A DNA stretch of 56,278 bases from NCBI GenBank assembly GCA_000565345.1, contig AQOF01000056.1, forward strand, positions 1-56,278. The letters run 5' to 3'. Positions within the stretch are counted from its first letter, which is position 1. The number at the start of each line of letters is the position of its first letter. Under the pieces are notes generated by a model, which did not search any database, had not been told where the DNA came from, and saw nothing but the letters and a program-made list of their open reading frames with translations. This document shows positions 52,826 through 56,278 of this stretch, one piece after another. Source of the DNA: Salinivibrio costicola subsp. costicola ATCC 33508 = LMG 11651. GTDB taxonomy: Bacteria; Pseudomonadota; Gammaproteobacteria; Enterobacterales; Vibrionaceae. Made by a program: the position numbers and the translations under genes.

Positions 52826-52853
52826 TTGAGAATGACAATTTTACTGTCATAAT
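52826..52853 (+). promoter_or_regulatory. candidate upstream promoter with dyad
   Basis: TTGAGA-N16-CATAAT is a plausible sigma70 promoter. Its spacer and -10 carry the dyad ATGACA-N7-TGTCAT (52832-52850), so a repressor there would block it. It points toward the rightward operon. Confidence 0.4.
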
Positions 52854-52927
52854 AGAAGTATGAGTTAAAGGAATCAAACATAACCTTGAACCATAACCTA
52901 TGGAATCAAATAAAGCAAACAAAAAGT

Positions 52928-52956
52928 TTGACATTGGTCACAAATAATGGCATAAT
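52928..52956 (+). promoter_or_regulatory. strong sigma70 promoter with internal operator
   Basis: TTGACA (52928-52933), 17 bases, then CATAAT (52951-52956): close to the ideal promoter. GGTCACAAA (52936-52944) lies in the spacer, so a protein bound to the array motif would cover the promoter. It drives the rightward operon from 53274. Confidence 0.75.
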
Positions 52957-52962
52957 TATTGT

Positions 52963-53273
52963 ATAAGGTGGTGAAAGGGAGAATACATTCACTAACGATC
53001 AGGGATTATCGCCCCAGAAGCCACCTTGAAGTTTTGGGAGGGACCTTTTATTCGTCGATTTTCTAAGCTGCCTTAGCTTCCCTCTATAATAAGGACGGGA
53101 CGGCTCGACGCTGACACCATATATTATGTGATTCGTTATCTCTAAACGTTAGCTGACAGCTTCCCTACCCTTTCTTACACCATAGACACCCAACCTGAAC
53201 ACACTTACCCAGCTTTGGAGCTATACGCTCTCACGGCCTTTTTGTGTGTTTGAACAACGGAGAAAAAAATTAG
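52963..53273 (+). ncRNA. long structured 5' leader of the rightward operon
   Basis: About 310 bases separate the promoter from the first gene. AAGGTGG (52965-52971) can pair with CCACCTT (53021-53027) around an inner stem. A second fold is possible between GAGGGA near 53041 and TCCCTC near 53090, enclosing AAGC...GCTT. No ORF with a ribosome binding site is seen. Position and layout resemble the leader RNAs (C4 type) of phage antirepressor operons, but I cannot confirm a match. Confidence 0.4.
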
Positions 53274-53498
53274 ATGAAAGATTACCTACTACAACAACTC
53301 GCAGAGACATTGAAGGCGGCACCACTTGAAACCCAACTCTATTACAAGCGGATGACAGAAGAAGGTTTGAAGCAATCCGCAGTATCAGAACGTTTCCGAG
53401 TCGCAAAACGTAAAGGCAACTTACAACGTGCATATGAGATCAAGCTTGCTATGGACTTGATGAAAACTCATAAATTCATTGAGGAGTTGGAACAATGA
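53274..53498 (+). CDS. hypothetical protein, first gene of the rightward operon (74 aa)
   Basis: A 74-aa basic helical protein (MKDYLLQQLAETLKAAPLE then GLKQSAVSERFRVAKRKGNL). GGAG lies before the ATG. The middle (EEGLKQSAVSERFRVAKR) could be a short DNA-binding helix pair. No family is recognised. The next micro-ORF overlaps its stop by ATGA. Confidence 0.6.
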   Translation: MKDYLLQQLAETLKAAPLETQLYYKRMTEEGLKQSAVSERFRVAKRKGNLQRAYEIKLAMDLMKTHKFIEELEQ

Positions 53499-53554
53499 TT
53501 GAGGTTTTGATGTGTTTATACATCGTTACACAATTTGCTGTGTATAACATTTAG
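53495..53554 (+). CDS. possible 19-aa membrane micropeptide
   Basis: The ATG overlaps the previous stop (ATGA) and is preceded by GAGGAG at ideal distance inside the upstream gene. The product MIEVLMCLYIVTQFAVYNI is a single hydrophobic helix. Translational coupling supports it. Short length leaves doubt. Confidence 0.4.
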   Translation: MIEVLMCLYIVTQFAVYNI

Positions 53555-53574
53555 TTATAAGAGGAGGTGACACC

Positions 53575-53763
53575 ATGAAAGATACTATGAAATTACAGAT
53601 TTTCCCCGAATCCAGACAACCACTAATCAACATCAAAAATACTCACTTCCCAGACAAATCAATTACTTGGGTTTTGAATCACTTGCTACGCAATTACAAC
53701 CTTGAAGACTTGCTATCCCAATCAGAGGAAACAAAACATGAGCAACTACGTAAATTCGACTAA
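53575..53763 (+). CDS. hypothetical protein of the insert (62 aa)
   Basis: A 62-aa protein (MKDTMKLQIFPESRQPLIN...WVLNHLLRNYNLEDLL). It has the strongest ribosome binding site in the region (AGAGGAGGTGACACC before the ATG). It overlaps the start of the next gene by 26 bases. No family is recognised. Confidence 0.6.
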   Translation: MKDTMKLQIFPESRQPLINIKNTHFPDKSITWVLNHLLRNYNLEDLLSQSEETKHEQLRKFD

Positions 53764-54805
53764 GTATAAAAAAACCAACCTTGATAAACAGTGGTCGAAA
53801 TTTCCCAACGAAGCGATCACCGCAACACATATCACCAATAACGCCACAGGCGAGACGGTAGCTTTTGATGTGCGCTGGCTCACTATGCTGATGTATATGC
53901 AACGTCGAGAAGCTTTCTTCTTGAGCGAAAAGGGTAAACCTTATTTCGAGTCGTGGGATTCGATCATGGCTCACACCCTTGGAAAAACTTATACAAAAAA
54001 TGGGGCTTCTATCCGCCTTATCCGCAAACTTAAAGCTTTTGGGTTTTTTACATGCGAAGAGAGCAAGCGCGGGATTGTTAGCCAAGGTAAGAAAAGCCCG
54101 ATCAGTATGGAGCAGTTACGCGCTAACTACACGTTTAGCAATCCTACTGCTGATGAGTTTGATAAAAGTGAAAACAAGGAAACCCGATCAAAGGAGTCAG
54201 AGCAAAAGATTGAGGATGGTTACAAGAAGTTAGCCAAGTCTGACGACAAGCCGGAACCAGAGCCAGTAACAGCCCAGCCAGAACCCTTTGTGTTTAACTC
54301 AAAGCAATGGAGTTTCACCCCATCAATTGATGACCACGTTGATCCTGAAATGGGTGTGTGGGGTGAGGAAGAAGAAGAAGGGTTGGAACAATCAGCAGAA
54401 GATTTTGTTTTACATGATGCAGAGCTAACAAACGAGTCAGATTTTAACAGTGACAGCGTAACAAGCTGCAACAATGTAGCAAGTAGTAACAACGATGACC
54501 CTAAACAGTGGTTGCTTGATTATCTTGAAAGTAACGGTATTAAAGCAGATGAAGATTATGCAAATCGCGCCCAAGGTGCAGGCTATTTTTTAAACCCTTT
54601 GTCTCATCGATTAGACACTTTGGATAACGACGAAGTGATCTCAGCATTAGCAGGACTTGTATTCCGAGGATGGTTTGATCAGATGGACGACAGTACAGCA
54701 AGCAGAGTAAAGCTAAAGATTGAAGGTGAAAACGTCCCAGCGCCAACACCTGAACCAGAGCAGCATCAAGAAGACGACGAATTAGACGACCAGATCCCCT
54801 TCTAA
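53738..54805 (+). CDS. winged-helix-like protein with SSB-type acidic C-terminal tip; candidate replication protein
   Basis: The start MSNYVNSTKYKKTN at 53738 has GAGGAAAC at good spacing and is preferred over ATG 53702. Residues 20-110 look like a helical DNA-binding fold seen in phage replication proteins (VRWLTMLMYMQRREAFFLSEKG...NGASIRLIRKLKAFGFF). The middle is acidic and low in complexity. A second folded part (PKQWLLDYLESNGIKADEDY...) follows. The last residues, EDDELDDQIPF, copy the SSB tip (DDDIPF) that binds PriA, RecO, RecQ and other partners. It may initiate replication from the nearby GGTCACAAA array. 355 aa. Function is inference. Confidence 0.6.
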   Translation: MSNYVNSTKYKKTNLDKQWSKFPNEAITATHITNNATGETVAFDVRWLTMLMYMQRREAFFLSEKGKPYFESWDSIMAHTLGKTYTKNGASIRLIRKLKAFGFFTCEESKRGIVSQGKKSPISMEQLRANYTFSNPTADEFDKSENKETRSKESEQKIEDGYKKLAKSDDKPEPEPVTAQPEPFVFNSKQWSFTPSIDDHVDPEMGVWGEEEEEGLEQSAEDFVLHDAELTNESDFNSDSVTSCNNVASSNNDDPKQWLLDYLESNGIKADEDYANRAQGAGYFLNPLSHRLDTLDNDEVISALAGLVFRGWFDQMDDSTASRVKLKIEGENVPAPTPEPEQHQEDDELDDQIPF

Positions 54806-54906
54806 GCTGTAACAACCTCCCGCTACACCACTTTAGCTAAAGCTAATACACTTTCACATAATGACACCCTTCACTATCAGCATTGGCTGATCGGTGGAAT
54901 TTTTAT

Positions 54907-54925
54907 ATATAACCAGAAGGAATAA
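54907..54925 (+). repeat. 19-bp translation-start cassette, copy 1 (copy 2 at 55746-55764)
   Basis: ATATAACCAGAAGGAATAA precedes the Rha gene at 54907-54925 and is repeated exactly at 55746-55764 before the 46-aa gene. Both contain AGAAGGA in ribosome-binding position. It looks like a duplicated initiation region. Confidence 0.75.
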
Positions 54926-54930
54926 GAATA

Positions 54931-55746
54931 ATGCAAAAATTAGCAACTTTTAATACGCAAGCTTTAACCACTACCGAAAAACAAACTATGTCCAGCCGCG
55001 AGATCGCGGAGTTAACAGGTAAGCAGCATAGACACGTAAAACGTGATGTAACGGTTATGTTGGATAGCTTAAATTTAGGTGCGTCCAGATTTGGGCACAC
55101 CTATTTTGACTCATGGAACCGCCAGCAAACCGAATACCTTTTAGACAAAGAATTAACCCTCTGCCTTGTTGCGGGATACGACGCTAAGTTACGTATGGCT
55201 ATTATCAAACGTTGGAACGAGTTAGAAAATCAAGCAGTCAAGCCGATGACACAAATTCAGATCCTTGCACAACAAGCACAAGCCCTTGCTGACATGGAGC
55301 AACAACAACTTGCACAGGGCTATCGCTTAGAAGAAGTAGAATTTAAAACAGAATACTTGAGTGAAGAAGTTGGAAAAGTGGTTAGTGAATCGGAAACCCT
55401 AAACAAACGGATCGCACAGATTGAGTCAGAAGGATCAGAACGTAAACCGTGGGAGTCATGCCCGACTAACTGCTACAACAAAACAGCATTGATTAACACA
55501 ATCAACCAACGACACGGGCTACCTAAGTGGGTAATCGAAGAAGTGTTAAACACTCACCCCGACGCACCAAACTCAGAAGGTTACGTGATCAACCATCACC
55601 CAAGTGCAGCAGGCCAAAAATATTTGGTGTGGAACAAAGTTAACATTACTGCGTTTTTCAAGAAATTTATCCAAGAATGTGAAGCAGCTACACCGACGAA
55701 AGCTAGTCACTACCTGCTTGATAAACCTTTCAAGTGCAAGTTTTAA
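54931..55746 (+). CDS. Rha family phage regulatory protein (antirepressor-like)
   Basis: The N-terminal 100 residues are a Rha domain: TMSSREIAELTGKQHRHVKRDV, GHTYFDSWNRQQTEYLLDKELTLCLVAGYDAKLRMAIIKRWNELE. A coiled-coil segment follows (about 105-175). The C-terminal domain (NTINQRHGLPKWVIEEVLNT...YLVWNKVNITAFFKKFIQE) is not one I recognise. Rha proteins occur in phage P22 and in the antirepressors of P1 and N15. It is expressed late in the rightward operon. 271 aa, intact frame. Confidence 0.85.
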   Translation: MQKLATFNTQALTTTEKQTMSSREIAELTGKQHRHVKRDVTVMLDSLNLGASRFGHTYFDSWNRQQTEYLLDKELTLCLVAGYDAKLRMAIIKRWNELENQAVKPMTQIQILAQQAQALADMEQQQLAQGYRLEEVEFKTEYLSEEVGKVVSESETLNKRIAQIESEGSERKPWESCPTNCYNKTALINTINQRHGLPKWVIEEVLNTHPDAPNSEGYVINHHPSAAGQKYLVWNKVNITAFFKKFIQECEAATPTKASHYLLDKPFKCKF

Positions 55747-55768
55747 TATAACCAGAAGGAATAACAAC

Positions 55769-55909
55769 ATGAACTTTAAAAACATTGATGCTGAAACACT
55801 AAAAGCACTACTTAGTAAAAAACAAGACGACAAAACTAAGCAGCTTGCAAAGCAAATTATTGACACACTTGAAACCACTACCAACGACACCACAAAAGAG
55901 GAGAAATAA
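55769..55909 (+). CDS. hypothetical protein of the insert (46 aa)
   Basis: A 46-aa charged helical protein (MNFKNIDAETLKALLSKKQ...). The duplicated ribosome-binding cassette lies four bases before its ATG, which supports translation. It follows the Rha gene by 22 bases. No family is recognised. Confidence 0.55.
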   Translation: MNFKNIDAETLKALLSKKQDDKTKQLAKQIIDTLETTTNDTTKEEK

Positions 55910-55912
55910 GCA

Positions 55913-55981
55913 ATGATGAATCTACTATCTAAAAATGCAGTGGCAGACGTAACCGGCGTTGTTGATCAAATCATTCACCTA
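55913..55981 (+). pseudogene. gene interrupted by IS5-type element (first 23 codons)
   Basis: ATG 55913 follows GAGGAG at good spacing and starts MMNLLSKNAVADVTGVVDQI. At 55982 the frame runs into the inverted end of the insertion sequence (fusion frame to a stop at 56027-56029). The rest of the gene should lie beyond the element. It may be a hydrophobic phage-type small protein, but too little is left to tell. Confidence 0.6.
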
Positions 55982-56278
55982 AGGCACTGATCCCAATGGG
56001 ATTACTCCCATCAGTCAACTCGGTAACTAACAGGCATACCAAGTCTTATGACTTTGTTTATCGCTTTCACGTTGGCCAATGCTTCGCCAACTTGTGCATC
56101 GTAGTTACGTAGGGTCAGCTCAGGCTGATTAACGTTTTGTATCGAGACATGCCAGTTTCTGACAGAGAGCGTTGGTGATAACCCTCTTCTTGTTTCCAGT
56201 CTCCCAAGTTACCCGATTTCAAGGCGCTGACGGCTGCATTGCGAGGGTGGCCGTCCTCCCAGTAACCCGCATTGCTGA
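55982..56278 (-). mobile_element. IS5-family insertion sequence, one end
   Basis: The element starts at GGCACTGATCCC (55982), which is the outer end of an IS5/IS903-like inverted repeat. The transposase is read from the far side on the minus strand. Only about 300 bases are in the window. The other end and the target duplication cannot be seen. Confidence 0.75.
56010..56278 (-). CDS. IS5-family transposase, C-terminal part (frameshifted)
   Basis: Minus-strand translation gives YWEDGHPRNAAVSALKSG, then YHQRSLSETGMSRYKTLI, where the Glu in RSLSETGMSR is the last residue of the DDE triad. The frame then shifts at about 56120-56130 to PELTLRNYDAQVGEALANVK and ends at GMPVSYRVD (stop 56010-56012). 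This is the usual C-terminus of IS5/IS903-group transposases. The indel fits the general error pattern of the window. Confidence 0.75.

Larger units (their letters stand above)
48440..55981. mobile_element. AT-rich phage- or plasmid-like insert (right part beyond an IS)
   Basis: From just upstream of rluB the sequence is distinctly AT-rich and gene-poor, with operator arrays, iteron-like sites, a Rha-family gene and several orphan small genes. The genes that normally lie upstream of rluB (scpB, scpA) are not found. No integrase, capsid or mobilisation gene is visible before the IS at 55,982. The left boundary is approximate (48.4-48.5 kb) and the right end is outside the window. Confidence 0.6.

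Noticed and set aside
51781-53273. Hairpin telomere of a linear N15-type plasmid prophage
   Set aside because: No long perfect palindrome and no protelomerase gene are visible in the window.
53702-53737. ATG 53702 as the start of the SSB-tip protein
   Set aside because: It lacks a ribosome binding site; ATG 53738 has GAGGA at good spacing.
53274-53763. The 74-aa and 62-aa genes as a toxin-antitoxin pair
   Set aside because: No toxin fold or antitoxin DNA-binding motif is clear, and they belong to a longer operon.

Overview
This is a 56 kb window from a marine or halophilic gammaproteobacterium of the Vibrionaceae. Evidence for that placement: an OmpU-type porin, an M4 vibriolysin remnant, an M9A Vibrio-type collagenase, adjoining topA, sohB and yciK genes, an acetoin (bud) cluster with its LysR regulator, and rluB. 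Salinivibrio or a close relative would fit, but I cannot prove the genus from sequence alone.

Layout. 1-1.0 kb: 3' part of an IS1634-like transposase, which has replaced all but the C-terminal end of a secreted M4 protease gene. 1.6-8.6 kb: Na/Pi cotransporter, secreted collagenase, exported lipase-like hydrolase and an exported unknown protein. 8.6-13.5 kb: LysR regulator divergent from budA-budB, then gldA. 13.5-15.3 kb: yqfB and dcuC. 15.5-18.3 kb: katG and a glyoxalase-fold protein. 18.4-22.4 kb: anaerobic block, with ubiU-ubiV-dcuA on the minus strand and ubiT on the plus strand, around a perfect FNR box. 22.5-26.7 kb: cation transporter, YeiH-type exporter behind a 19-bp tandem repeat, LysR gene, tRNA-Leu(UAA) and a GrpB-family gene. 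27-31 kb: cyanide-insensitive-type bd oxidase (cydA-cydB-DUF2474) divergent from a MocR regulator. 31-38 kb: lipoprotein, porin and a two-gene RND pump. 38-48.3 kb: yhcC, topA, sohB, yciK, a TonB siderophore receptor with an AraC/GyrI regulator, and rluB.

From about 48.4 kb to 55.98 kb the sequence becomes AT-rich and gene-poor. It looks like an acquired phage- or plasmid-like element. It carries a small leftward operon (broken HTH gene plus two unknowns) behind a cluster of GTGTATAG motifs, a membrane protein gene with a good Fur box upstream, and a 1.5 kb non-coding control region. That region has a set of GGTCACAAA operator/iteron sites, one of them inside a near-perfect sigma70 promoter. 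The promoter reads through a roughly 310-nt structured leader into small ORFs, a 355-aa protein ending in an SSB-like acidic tip (DDQIPF), and a Rha-family antirepressor-like protein. The arrangement recalls phage immunity/replication modules. An IS5-type element cuts the operon at 55,982.

Quality warning. About 18 genes, including the essential topA and also katG, cydB, ubiV and rluB, are broken by single-base indels, mostly one missing base in a short homopolymer. Two more (cydA and ompU) carry one in-frame stop each. Both flanks stay conserved, so most of these are probably sequence errors. I annotate such genes at full span and state where the break lies.
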